Below, piece by piece: positions 25,921-34,186 of a stretch of 64,000 nt of DNA. How positions within the stretch are numbered: the first letter of the stretch is position 1; each line of letters starts with the position of its first letter. This DNA is from Haloarchaeobius sp. HME9146. GTDB lineage: Archaea; Halobacteriota; Halobacteria; Halobacteriales; Natrialbaceae. The stretch covers positions 124,001 through 188,000 of the forward strand of contig NZ_JAODVR010000002.1 of NCBI RefSeq assembly GCF_025399835.1, read 5' to 3'. The notes beneath the pieces are model-generated. The model saw only the letters and a program-made list of their open reading frames with translations, searched no databases and had not been told where the DNA came from. Both the position numbers and the translations under genes were made by a program.

Positions 25921-26766
25921 CTACTCGGTGAATTCGGCCGTGCCGAGGCTCGCTGGCTCCTTGACACCGAGCATCCCGCCGCCGTAGGTACGCCAGTGTT
26001 CGCCTCGCTCGGCCTGACGGTCGTGCTGCGCGATGGTCAGGGAGAGCCGGGTACCGGGGGCTGGGTCGAACTCGTGGCCGAGTTCCGACCACGGTATCGC
26101 ATAGGCGAACTCGGTCCGTCCCTCGCCGTCGTCCGGGAAGTGTTCGACGCGCATGTCGATATCGGTAACCGAGCGAGAGGCCTCGTCCGAGGGTTGCATC
26201 ACGTGCCAGAGGATGGGTCCCTCGAACGTATCACCGAAGTTCAGCTCTACGAAGTTCGACGCGCCGGTCGGCGCGCCGGGGGCCATCCCGACCTGAAATG
26301 CGTCGTTGTCCCAGACGATCTTCTCGGTCCCGATGAACTTCTCGAAGTGGGAGTTCTGGACGGCAGCCGCGAAGTAGAACTGCTCCTCGTCCCACCGGAG
26401 CCAGATATCGCCCTCGCCGGTATCCCCCAGCCAGGCGTCGAAGTCTTCCAGTGGGACGGTCGGCGCGCCCAGTGACGAGAGGTCCGTGACATCGATGGAC
26501 CCACGCTGAATCGCGAGCGTGTCGAACTCCGGGGTCGTGGTGGTCGCGGTTTCGGTAGCTGTCGGGGTCGCTGTCGCCGTCTCGGTGGGGGTCGCTGACG
26601 CAGTTCGTGTGTCGGTCGCCGTCTCGGTACCGCCGTCATCGGCGGCTCCCGAACACCCGGCCAGTCCCGCAGCACCCATCGTCAGTAGCCCCATCTGAAT
26701 CGCCCGTCGCCGTGAGATCGTCCGCTGTCGCTCACGGGGTCGGTCCGCTGGAACGTCGTCTCCCAT
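25921..26766 (-). CDS. Tat-exported lipoprotein with CBM9/DOMON-like domain
   Basis: The 281-residue protein has a twin-arginine signal (ISRRRAIQMGLL) with the lipobox LAGC, then a Thr-rich spacer of about 50 residues. A beta-sandwich domain follows, with WLRWDEEQFYFAAAVQNSHFE and AYAIPWSELG typical of CBM9/DOMON-like carbohydrate- or heme-binding modules. It should be anchored outside the membrane and bind a sugar. The start was chosen because CTTTATG at 26791-26797 is 28 bp upstream; a longer frame adds a basic leader that would hide the Tat motif. No enzyme domain is seen. Confidence 0.78.
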   Translation of the reverse strand: MGDDVPADRPRERQRTISRRRAIQMGLLTMGAAGLAGCSGAADDGGTETATDTRTASATPTETATATPTATETATTTTPEFDTLAIQRGSIDVTDLSSLGAPTVPLEDFDAWLGDTGEGDIWLRWDEEQFYFAAAVQNSHFEKFIGTEKIVWDNDAFQVGMAPGAPTGASNFVELNFGDTFEGPILWHVMQPSDEASRSVTDIDMRVEHFPDDGEGRTEFAYAIPWSELGHEFDPAPGTRLSLTIAQHDRQAERGEHWRTYGGGMLGVKEPASLGTAEFTE

Positions 26767-26790
26767 TGCTACACGATGCCAATACGCAGG

Positions 26791-26877
26791 CATAAAGATT
26801 CGTGTCACCCGAACTATTTTTCTCGAAACGCGCACTCGCTGTCCGGCGGCTGGTGCTCCCCGGCGATAGCGTTTTGC
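26791..26877. promoter_or_regulatory. divergent promoter region, lipoprotein and sulfatase
   Basis: On the minus strand CTTTATG (26791-26797) is 28 bp from the lipoprotein ATG. On the plus strand GTTTTGC (26871-26877), a weaker box, is 26 bp from the sulfatase ATG. The intergenic DNA between the two starts is 133 bp. Confidence 0.55.
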
Positions 26878-26899
26878 TGCCGGTAGGCGAAGTAGCGGC

Positions 26900-28444
26900 A
26901 TGCGATTCCTGCTGGTGGACATCGACTCGTTGCGCCCGGACCGACTGGGCTGCTATGGCTACACTCGCGACACCGCACCGACCATCGACGCCATCGCCGA
27001 GGAGGGGGTACGGTTCGACCGGTGTCACGTCTCCGATTCGCCGTGCTTGCCCAGTCGAACCGCCCTCGCGACGTGCCGGGTCGGGGCGAAGACGGGCGTG
27101 GTCACCCACTACGGCTCCGGCCAGTGGTACGACGAACCCGGCGAAGGACACCAGCAGGACCCCGAGCGGCCGCTCTCGTTCCGGCACCTGATGGAACACG
27201 GCATCCGGACCGTGACCGTCACCGGGTTCGCCCAGCGCCACCTCGCCCATCACTTCACCGCGGGCTTCCAGGAGCACATCCAGCCGACGCCGCTTGCCGG
27301 ACTCGTGGCCCAGGAGGACGGTGCAGACGTGACGGCTGCAGCGACCCGCTGGCTCGACGCGAACGCGAGCGACGACGACTGGTTGTTGCACGTCAACTAC
27401 TGGGACGTCCACCACCCGTACCTGGGAATCACGCCCTACGTCGACGACGTTCGAGACTCCGGCCCGCCAGCAGCCTGGCCCGACCAGGACGCCATCGACG
27501 CCCAGCAGGGCGGGACCGGTATCCGGACCGCAGACCTCTGGCCTGTGCCGGGGAACATCGACGACGAGGGGATATCGGCGCTTCGCGAGGAGTGGCCGTT
27601 CCCCGAGCGAATCGCCGACAGGACTGACGCGACCCACCTCATCGACGGGTACGATGCGGCGATTCGACGGGTCGACGATGAGGTCGCGACACTGCTGGCG
27701 ACGCTCGACGCCCACGGCGTCCGCGATGAGACGTGTATCATCGTCACCGGTGACCACGGGGAGGCGTTCGGTGAACACGGTATCTACGCGGAACACGCGT
27801 TCCCGGACCCCGCCTGCCAGCGCGTGCCCTTGGTCGTCTCGTGGCCGGGCCTCACCGATGCTGCGGCCGGAACCGGAGTCGACGACCTGTGCTACCAGTT
27901 CGACCTGCTGGCGACCATCTGTGACGCCAGTGACGTCCCGATTCCGGCAGGCTGGGACGCCGAGCCATTCACGGCCGCACTTCGGGGAGAACCTGATGGC
28001 GGCCGCGACTCACTCGTCTGTGGGCACGGCATCTACACCTTCGGACGCGCAGTGTACCGCGACCAGTGGGTGTACATCCGGCTGCTCCATCCCGGCGTGT
28101 TCTCCATGCCCGGACAGTACAACGACCCCGCCCTGCCTGAGGGGGGATTGGAACTCCTCCACGACCTCGACGCGGACCCGCACATGACCGAGAACCTCGT
28201 CACCGCCCAGCCCGAGGTCACGGCCGAGTTGCGGACTGAACTCGACCGCTGGACGGCCGAGGTCCTCTCTTCTGTCGACGCTGCGGGCGAGGACCCGCTC
28301 GCCAGAATGGCCGTCGAATCGGGCCCGTTCCTGTACGTCGACCCCGAGGAACTCGCCGAGTACTACGCGGCGAACGGGCGAACCGAGCAGCAACGGGCTA
28401 TCGTCGACCGTGCGAGGCGGTATCCGCCCGGTGCAGGCGACTGA
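26900..28444 (+). CDS. sulfatase (formylglycine type)
   Basis: The 514-residue protein has metal ligands in LLVDIDSLRPDRLGCYG, the activation motif C49-L-P-S-R53 and the TGDHGEAFGEHG metal site. Unlike the sulfatase at 22456, its first metal motif keeps canonical-looking Asp residues. It has no signal peptide. Sulfatases remove sulfate esters or N-sulfates after the active-site Cys becomes formylglycine. Its presence near a second sulfatase and a hexosaminidase points to a sulfated glycan. It converges with the enolase-family gene, with 12 bp between their ends. Confidence 0.9.
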   Translation: MRFLLVDIDSLRPDRLGCYGYTRDTAPTIDAIAEEGVRFDRCHVSDSPCLPSRTALATCRVGAKTGVVTHYGSGQWYDEPGEGHQQDPERPLSFRHLMEHGIRTVTVTGFAQRHLAHHFTAGFQEHIQPTPLAGLVAQEDGADVTAAATRWLDANASDDDWLLHVNYWDVHHPYLGITPYVDDVRDSGPPAAWPDQDAIDAQQGGTGIRTADLWPVPGNIDDEGISALREEWPFPERIADRTDATHLIDGYDAAIRRVDDEVATLLATLDAHGVRDETCIIVTGDHGEAFGEHGIYAEHAFPDPACQRVPLVVSWPGLTDAAAGTGVDDLCYQFDLLATICDASDVPIPAGWDAEPFTAALRGEPDGGRDSLVCGHGIYTFGRAVYRDQWVYIRLLHPGVFSMPGQYNDPALPEGGLELLHDLDADPHMTENLVTAQPEVTAELRTELDRWTAEVLSSVDAAGEDPLARMAVESGPFLYVDPEELAEYYAANGRTEQQRAIVDRARRYPPGAGD

Positions 28445-28456
28445 CGGCGAGGGCCA

Positions 28457-29890
28457 TCACGCCAGCTCCAGCTCGCGAACCTGCTCGAACGGAGTCGCAG
28501 TGATATCGAGGTCGAAGTCGTACCCGAACGGAGCCTCGACCACGGAACCGATGTCGATTCGGCCATCGGTCACGTCGACCGTCGGGACACCCACCCCTTG
28601 CGGCCGGTAGAGGTCACCGTGTGTCGCTAGGATTTCCCTCTGCTGTTTGTCCGGGAAGTCCGCCAGCCCGTGGATGTAGTGGTGACCGTTCCGTTCGACG
28701 TGACCGAACCCGAGCGCCGAGACGACGGCGAGGTCTTGCAGGAGCCCGACCGGTCCGACGGTCGTCAGGTCCTCGGCACTCATGACGTATCGTCCCTCGC
28801 CAGACCGACGCCGGTGTTCGAGAAGGCATGCGTTCACGACTCCGCGGAACACGCCCTTGCAGTTCTTGTGACTGGTGCCGGCGTAGCCAACGTCGAGCGC
28901 GTCGCCGAGACGGTCGTCCCTGTCGTCTGATTCGTCGATGATGACCGGCGGCCGGTCAGTCCACCCGTCGAAGACACGGGCGGTCGCACCGGTGAGGGCC
29001 TCGTCCCGATGGAGTGGCTGTTCGACGTACGCGGTTCGGCCGACCATCTCGGAGAGGGCGTCGACGTCAGCGATGGTTCGCCAGGCATCGCGGAACGATT
29101 CGGCGTCCTCGTACGACTCGTTCGCATCGAGGGTAACGGTCGGCGACGTGACCGCGGAGATGACCTCCCAGACGTCGGTGAGGCGGTCGACGTCGGCGGT
29201 CACGTCCCCGCTGAGTTTCACCTTGAAGTGGTCGAGGCCCTGGGACTCGATGTACGATTCGAGCGAGTGTGGGAGTCCGTCGTCGACGCGGTCTCCGGCT
29301 GGTACGTCAGTTCGCCGCAGGGGGTCGGTGAACCCGACGGTGTGTCGCAGTGCGACCGAGTGAAGCGGTGGTTCGGAGAGCGCGACCGTCGGGCGAACCC
29401 CGGTCAACTCGTCGTAGATCTCCCCCGGTCGGATACCGAACTCACCCGCCTGGAGGCCGTCGGAGAACGAGTGACCGTTCTGCCGACAGACCGCATCGAT
29501 AACTGCTCGTTCGACCATACTCACGCCGAATCCGTACTCGAGTGCCGGGGTGTGGGTTCCCGCGTAGTGGTCCGCCTGCGCGGCCGAAACTGCCTGCTGG
29601 AGCGCGAACGCGGACCCGACGGGATTCAGGTCGAGGGCGGACCGACACGCCGTCGCGACCGTCTCGACCATCTCCGCAGCTCCTGTTTCGTAGGACCGGT
29701 CCCGGTCCTTGACGAACCACGGGGCGATGAGGTTCTCTGCGGCGAGTCCCTGTGTTCGCCGACCATCGACATCGATGTCGAGGGCCAACAGCAGGTGTGG
29801 GACGCGCCGAACCGTCGCGTTCCCGAAGTGGAAGGGGATGCGTAGGGCGAGGTCGATGGTGGCTCCACGGGTCGCGACAACGTCGAGCAT
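28457..29890 (-). CDS. enolase-superfamily enzyme with extended N-terminal part
   Basis: The 477-residue protein has a C-terminal enolase-superfamily barrel with HFKVKLSGD (KxK), TLDANES, YVEQPLHRDE and IIDESDD, followed by TSHKNCKGV. It is about 100 residues longer than typical members because of N-terminal and loop extensions. It may dehydrate or racemise a sugar acid. The second ATG was chosen because CTATTTATG (29915-29923, minus strand) overlaps the first ATG and lies 29 bp before the second. A third acidic metal position, DESDD, is present, so it is probably active. The substrate is unknown. Confidence 0.82.
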   Translation of the reverse strand: MLDVVATRGATIDLALRIPFHFGNATVRRVPHLLLALDIDVDGRRTQGLAAENLIAPWFVKDRDRSYETGAAEMVETVATACRSALDLNPVGSAFALQQAVSAAQADHYAGTHTPALEYGFGVSMVERAVIDAVCRQNGHSFSDGLQAGEFGIRPGEIYDELTGVRPTVALSEPPLHSVALRHTVGFTDPLRRTDVPAGDRVDDGLPHSLESYIESQGLDHFKVKLSGDVTADVDRLTDVWEVISAVTSPTVTLDANESYEDAESFRDAWRTIADVDALSEMVGRTAYVEQPLHRDEALTGATARVFDGWTDRPPVIIDESDDRDDRLGDALDVGYAGTSHKNCKGVFRGVVNACLLEHRRRSGEGRYVMSAEDLTTVGPVGLLQDLAVVSALGFGHVERNGHHYIHGLADFPDKQQREILATHGDLYRPQGVGVPTVDVTDGRIDIGSVVEAPFGYDFDLDITATPFEQVRELELA

Positions 29891-29990
29891 TGCACCTCGT
29901 ACCGTCGAGAACGACATAAATAGACAGGGTAGAGGAAGGGACGATCCACCGCACCCATATCTTTAAGCCCCGATTTTCCAAAGCAGGAGT

Positions 29991-30989
29991 ATGCCCCTGG
30001 AGATACACTACAACGTGTTCGGGAGCTTCCGCCCTCCCGGCGAGGATATCGACCTCGCGCGGGACGCCGTCGACGCGGGCTTCGACGGCATCTGGATCGG
30101 TGACCATTTCCTGCCGTGGCTGGATTCCCGTCCCTACGCACATCACACGCTCGCGTGGCTCGGCTCGTTGATGGAGGCCGTCCCGAAAGTGCCGGTCGGA
30201 ACCTCGGTGACCTGTCCGACGATGCGGTATCATCCGCCAGTGCTGGCACAGGCACTCGCGACGCTGGACAACGCGTATCCGGGGCGACTGGAGTTCGGTG
30301 TTGGGGTCGGCGAGGCGGTCAACGACGCGCCGTTCTACGATGGTGACTGGCCGGAGTGGGGCCAGCGCGCTGGAATGCTCATCGAGACGATTCAGCTGAT
30401 GCGGGCGCTCTGGAAGTCCGAGGAGTACCAGTCTCACGACGGGAAGTACTACCAGTACGAGGACATCCGGCTCGCGACGCGCCCTCGCTCAGACCTCCGG
30501 TTTCACTGGGCGGGCTGGGGCCCGCAATCGTGTCGGTGTGCGGGGAAGTACGCGGGGAACATCCTCACCGTCGCCCCGCCGGCGTTCATCAGGGACGAAC
30601 TCATGCCGCCGTTCGAGGAGGGCTTGCGCGAGGCCGGGCGTGACCCGACAGCTGCCGATGTGACGACCGAGTTCACCGTCAACGTCGGAGACCCCGCCGA
30701 CCTCGTGGCCGAAGTGCGAGACCGCGGTGAGTACGTCCCCGACGAGACGGAACTCGACACGCCGGACCCGCGCGTCATCCAGGAGGTGGCCGACAGACGT
30801 CTGGCGGAGAAGAGCGACGACGAACTCGTCGAGGACTACCGGATGACCCGAGATGCTGGTCGCGTCATCGACGACCTCGAAGCTCTAGAGGCTGCTGGCG
30901 TCACGCGTGTCCTCGTCGGGTCGGTCTGTGGGGACCCGCGGGATACCATCGACCTCTTCGAGGACGAGGTCTTCCCACACTTCGCCTGA
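29991..30989 (+). CDS. LLM-class (luciferase-like) F420/flavin-dependent oxidoreductase
   Basis: The 332-residue protein starts MPLEIHYNVFGSF and resembles F420-dependent glucose-6-phosphate dehydrogenase-type enzymes: GFDGIWIGDHFLPW, GTSVTCPTMRYHP and a GRLEFGVGVGEAVND loop. These enzymes oxidise sugar hydroxyls or similar groups using F420. TCTTTAAG near 29960 (about 30 bp upstream) and GGAG about 5 bp before the ATG support the start. It is a single gene after the divergent enolase-family promoter. It and the protein at 3355 are the two members of the family here. Confidence 0.87.
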   Translation: MPLEIHYNVFGSFRPPGEDIDLARDAVDAGFDGIWIGDHFLPWLDSRPYAHHTLAWLGSLMEAVPKVPVGTSVTCPTMRYHPPVLAQALATLDNAYPGRLEFGVGVGEAVNDAPFYDGDWPEWGQRAGMLIETIQLMRALWKSEEYQSHDGKYYQYEDIRLATRPRSDLRFHWAGWGPQSCRCAGKYAGNILTVAPPAFIRDELMPPFEEGLREAGRDPTAADVTTEFTVNVGDPADLVAEVRDRGEYVPDETELDTPDPRVIQEVADRRLAEKSDDELVEDYRMTRDAGRVIDDLEALEAAGVTRVLVGSVCGDPRDTIDLFEDEVFPHFA

Positions 30990-31370
30990 GACGGCCCAGT
31001 GGTGGGCCATCGGGACTAGCCGTCCTGGGCGTTCAGCTCTGTGGAACAGAGTTCACTATTGTGTCCCAACTGGTTCTCGTCTTCACGTGCGGACGAGCCG
31101 GAGATGGCTCGAAAGCGACACTCCCGGAATGCGGGTCCGGTGTGGCCCGTGAGTCGATATCGTAGTTCGGCCTCTGTCAGGAGGACGGGGTGCGACTTAG
31201 CCCGGACCGGGCGACCGGCTCCGCTCTGCAGTGAGAGCCTGTCCACCCTGTCTGAACGGTGGCTTGTGCCGAGTGGGACAGGTAGGTGCGCGAAACACCC
31301 CGAGCGTAACCCCTCTCTGTGAGGCCACGTGAGGCGGACATCCAGATTCTGCGGTCTCACTGGGGGTGCG

Positions 31371-31388
31371 CCACAGAACGAATCTGTC
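31371..31388. repeat. 18-bp shared motif CCACAGAACGARTCTGTC, copy 1
   Basis: The sequence CCACAGAACGAATCTGTC recurs at 35447-35464 with one base changed. It has imperfect dyad symmetry (CAGA..TCTG), and a CACAG follows at a similar distance in both copies. Both copies lie in gene-free DNA near IclR genes. Its role is unknown. Confidence 0.4.
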
Positions 31389-31467
31389 GTTTCCCACAGG
31401 CGGTCGAGGACCGCTGCGTCGGCTCGGCTGTTCAGCAGGGAAGAACGACGAGCTCGCGTAGAGGGTG

Positions 31468-31489
31468 TTACGAGTATAGGTGTGTAACT
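31468..31489. promoter_or_regulatory. GTTACR-N10-TGTAAC dyad motif, copy 2
   Basis: GTTACG and TGTAAC are separated by 10 bp with TA at the centre, the same layout as at 2106. It lies about 255 bp upstream of the IclR gene at 31743, too far for a simple repressor site on its TATA box. Confidence 0.5.
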
Positions 31490-31579
31490 CGGCCTGTCTT
31501 GGAACATGGTCGCTACGAGTGGTGGGCCGACGGCAGCGTCTGTGTGTTCCGTCGTGTCGACGCGTTCTGTTGGTGGTGC

Positions 31580-31596
31580 ATTCGACATCATCGAAC
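31580..31596. promoter_or_regulatory. RTTCGNNRTYRTCGAAY dyad motif, copy 1
   Basis: ATTCGACATCATCGAAC has arms TTCG and CGAA around a 7-bp middle. It lies about 115 bp upstream of the TATA box of the IclR gene at 31743. The same pattern occurs on the far side of that gene and twice near the next IclR gene, so it is a candidate IclR-type operator. Confidence 0.5.
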
Positions 31597-31742
31597 AGAC
31601 CTGTGGGCACGACCACTGTCGGCTACCAGGTTCATCCCTCCGAGGCCGGTGTGTACTGTCCCACGGTCATATTCGGTCAGGTCGAACACTCGCGAACAAA
31701 AGCCAACCACATATTACGGTTCACCACGTCGTCCGAACCAGC

Positions 31743-32507
31743 ATGACCGACCCCATGCCCGGCTCGATTCGAAGCGACGAAACGCTGTTGAGTATCGTCG
31801 AGGCAGTCGAAGCCCTCGGAGAGGCAGGGGTCACGGAGATCGCCGACCAGGTAGACGTTTCCAAGAGCACGGTGCATGGGCACCTCACGACGCTCAAACA
31901 GCAGGGCTACGTCGTGGCCGAGGAGGGTCGCTACCGCCTGAGTCTGCGGTTCCTCCAGCTCGGCGAACACACACGGACGCAGACGGGCATCTACAACCTT
32001 GCGCGGCCGCACGTGGACGAACTCGCGCGGGAGACGAACGAACTCGCGAACCTCGCGGTCGAGGAGAACGGTCGTGGCGTGTACCTCTACCGGACCCAGG
32101 GTGACCAGACCATCCAGTTCTCGACCGATGCGGGGGACGTCCATCAGTTGCACTGCAGTGCGACCGGGAAGTCCATGCTCGCGCACATGCCTCGCGAGCA
32201 CGTGGACGAGATACTGGACGAGCACGGCCTCCCGGCGCACACCGAGCAGACCATCACCGACGAGGCGACGCTCCACGAGACGCTGGTCGATGTCCGCGAG
32301 CGCGGTGTCGCGTTCGACGACGAGGAATACGGTGAAGGATTGCGGTGTGTGGGTGCGCCGATTCGAGGCCCCGAGGGGGACGTACTCGGGGCCATCAGCG
32401 TCTCAGGGCCCGCGACGAGGCTGCCGGAGGAGCGGTACCGCGAGGAACTGCCCGACATGCTTCGCCGGGCCGCGAACCTCATCGAGATAAATCTGAAGCA
32501 GTATTGA
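31743..32507 (+). CDS. IclR-family transcriptional regulator
   Basis: The 254-residue protein has an N-terminal winged helix-turn-helix (VSKSTVHGHLTTLKQQGYV as recognition region) and a C-terminal effector domain with GAISVSGPATRLPEE. The start MTDPMPGSIRSDE was chosen because ATATTA near 31713 is 30 bp upstream; the longer frame adds a 79-residue non-acidic leader. It converges with the aldehyde dehydrogenase gene, which is one possible target. Candidate operator motifs lie on both sides (31580 and 32514). Confidence 0.92.
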   Translation: MTDPMPGSIRSDETLLSIVEAVEALGEAGVTEIADQVDVSKSTVHGHLTTLKQQGYVVAEEGRYRLSLRFLQLGEHTRTQTGIYNLARPHVDELARETNELANLAVEENGRGVYLYRTQGDQTIQFSTDAGDVHQLHCSATGKSMLAHMPREHVDEILDEHGLPAHTEQTITDEATLHETLVDVRERGVAFDDEEYGEGLRCVGAPIRGPEGDVLGAISVSGPATRLPEERYREELPDMLRRAANLIEINLKQY

Positions 32508-32513
32508 GATGCT

Positions 32514-32530
32514 GTTCGATGTTATCGAAC
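32514..32530. promoter_or_regulatory. RTTCGNNRTYRTCGAAY dyad motif, copy 2
   Basis: GTTCGATGTTATCGAAC is a perfect 7-3-7 palindrome in the 39 bp between the convergent ends of the IclR and aldehyde dehydrogenase genes. Read as RNA it could form a hairpin, so a two-way terminator is an alternative. Its match to three other sites favours a protein-binding role. Confidence 0.45.
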
Positions 32531-32546
32531 AGGGTTCGGTCGGTCG

Positions 32547-33998
32547 TCAGTAGTTGCAGTAGACGGTCTTCGTCGTGGTGAAGAAGTCGAGGCCGGCGTC
32601 ACCCTGCTCGCGGTAGGTCTCGCTGGAGGAGGCCTTCATCCCGCCGAATGGGACGTGGAGTTCGAGGCCGGTCGTCTTCTCGTTCACCTTGACGACGCCC
32701 GCCTCGACCTCGTCGACGAAGCGGTTCGCCTCGGTCAGGTCGTCGGTGACGACGCTGGCCGCGAGCCCGTACTGGGTATCGTTCGCGACCGCCACGCCCT
32801 CTTCGAAGTCCGACACCGGAATGACGCCGACGACCGGGCCGAAAATCTCCTCCTGGGCGATGCGCATGTCCGGCGAAACGTCCGAGAAGACGGTCGGTTC
32901 GACGAAGTGCCCGGACTCGTACTCTCCCTCGTCGAGCGCTTCACCGCCCGTCTCCAGGGTCGCACCTTCCTCCGTCCCCACGTCGATGTAGCTGAGGGTC
33001 CCGTCGAGTTCGCTCGCGCTGACCTGCGGGCCCATCTCGTAGCCGTCGAGGCCGGGACCGATGGAGAGCGATTCCGCATACTCGACGAGTTCCTCGACGA
33101 ACTCGTCGTACACCGACTCGTGGATGATGGCTCGCGAGGTCGCGGTGCAGGCCTGCCCGGTGACGCCGAACGCGCCGCTGCCGACGATCTCGGCGGCCTC
33201 CTCGACGTCTGCGCTCTCGGTGACGAGGGTCGGGTTCTTCCCGCCCATCTCCAGCTGGACGCGCTTCTGGTCTTCTGCGGCCTGCTGGTAGACCACGTCG
33301 CCGACGTTCCCGCTCCCGGTGAACGAGACGGCGTCGACCGCGTCGTTCGTCGTGAGCTCCGTGCCGACCTCGCTCCCGGGACCCGTCACGAAGTTCACGA
33401 CACCGTTGGGAAGCCCGGCCGCGTCGAGACATTCGACCAGCTTGCGGGCGACGTTCGGGGCCCGCGAGGCGGGCTTGATGACGACGCTGTTGCCGGTGAC
33501 GAGAGCGGGTGCGAGCTTCCAGGCAGGGATGGCGACGGGGTAGTTCCACGGGGTGATGAGCCCGGCCACGCCGAGGGGTTCACCGACCGTGTAGAGGTTG
33601 GTGTCGCGGCCACTCGGTGCCTTCACGTCCCCACCGAGGTCACGGGCCTTCTCCGCGTAGTAGTAGAAGATGTCGACGGCGCGCTGGACCTCACCTGCCG
33701 CCTCGGGCCGAGCCTTCCCCTCCTCACGCACGAGGGTCTCGGTCAGTTCCTCTTGCCGGTCCTCTATCTGCTGGGCGGTCCGGGTGAGAATCCGGCCACG
33801 CTCGGGGGCGGGGGTGTTCGCCCACTCGTCCTGGGCTGCGGCGGCCGCCTCGATGGCTTCCGCGGTGTCCGCCGCGTTCGACTGCTGGAAGTGCGCGACC
33901 ACGTCGTCCGGGTCGGCCGGGTTCTCGACCGTGAAGGTCTCGTTCGTTTCAGATACTGTCCACTCACCGCTGACGAAGTTGCCGACTGTCTCTGGCAT
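32547..33998 (-). CDS. NAD(P)-dependent aldehyde dehydrogenase (ketoglutarate-semialdehyde-dehydrogenase-like)
   Basis: The 483-residue protein has full ALDH length, the TPWNYPVAIPAWKLAPAL cofactor segment, the FTGSGNVG loop, catalytic Glu in LEMGGKNP and catalytic Cys in GVTGQACTATSR. Closest in feel are the 2,5-dioxopentanoate (alpha-ketoglutarate semialdehyde) dehydrogenases that end oxidative pentose or uronic acid routes in haloarchaea. CATTTATG near 34026 is 28 bp before the ATG, so it is leaderless. It diverges from the saccharopine-dehydrogenase-like gene. The substrate needs testing. Confidence 0.9.
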   Translation of the reverse strand: MPETVGNFVSGEWTVSETNETFTVENPADPDDVVAHFQQSNAADTAEAIEAAAAAQDEWANTPAPERGRILTRTAQQIEDRQEELTETLVREEGKARPEAAGEVQRAVDIFYYYAEKARDLGGDVKAPSGRDTNLYTVGEPLGVAGLITPWNYPVAIPAWKLAPALVTGNSVVIKPASRAPNVARKLVECLDAAGLPNGVVNFVTGPGSEVGTELTTNDAVDAVSFTGSGNVGDVVYQQAAEDQKRVQLEMGGKNPTLVTESADVEEAAEIVGSGAFGVTGQACTATSRAIIHESVYDEFVEELVEYAESLSIGPGLDGYEMGPQVSASELDGTLSYIDVGTEEGATLETGGEALDEGEYESGHFVEPTVFSDVSPDMRIAQEEIFGPVVGVIPVSDFEEGVAVANDTQYGLAASVVTDDLTEANRFVDEVEAGVVKVNEKTTGLELHVPFGGMKASSSETYREQGDAGLDFFTTTKTVYCNY

Positions 33999-34186
33999 GC
34001 AGCCAACACTGCTCGTTTCTCACATAAATGACTACCTCTTGTGGAAAGATTGTGGGGCATCCTTGCCCGCCCTCGCGTGTGTGCGAGAACGGGCGCGTAA
34101 AACGCTCTCTGTCCAAAATTCTGGTAATAATGGTTTCAATTTGCCCAAGGTTTTTGTGTCAGGGGTCGAAACTGCTCTGGTGAGAC

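Larger units (their letters stand above)
30990..31742. other. gene-free tract upstream of IclR gene
   Basis: About 750 bp contains only open frames with non-haloarchaeal composition: rich in Arg, Ser, Thr and Cys and lacking acidic bias, so I call none coding. The tract holds three motifs described separately (31371, 31468 and 31580) and ends with the TATA-like ATATTA around 31713, 30 bp before the IclR ATG. A 191-codon frame on the minus strand (31016-31591) was considered and rejected. It may be a decayed gene or regulatory DNA. Confidence 0.55.

Noticed and set aside
31016-31591. 191-codon minus-strand frame in the gene-free tract
   Set aside because: It lacks acidic bias, known motifs and a promoter, unlike every real gene nearby.
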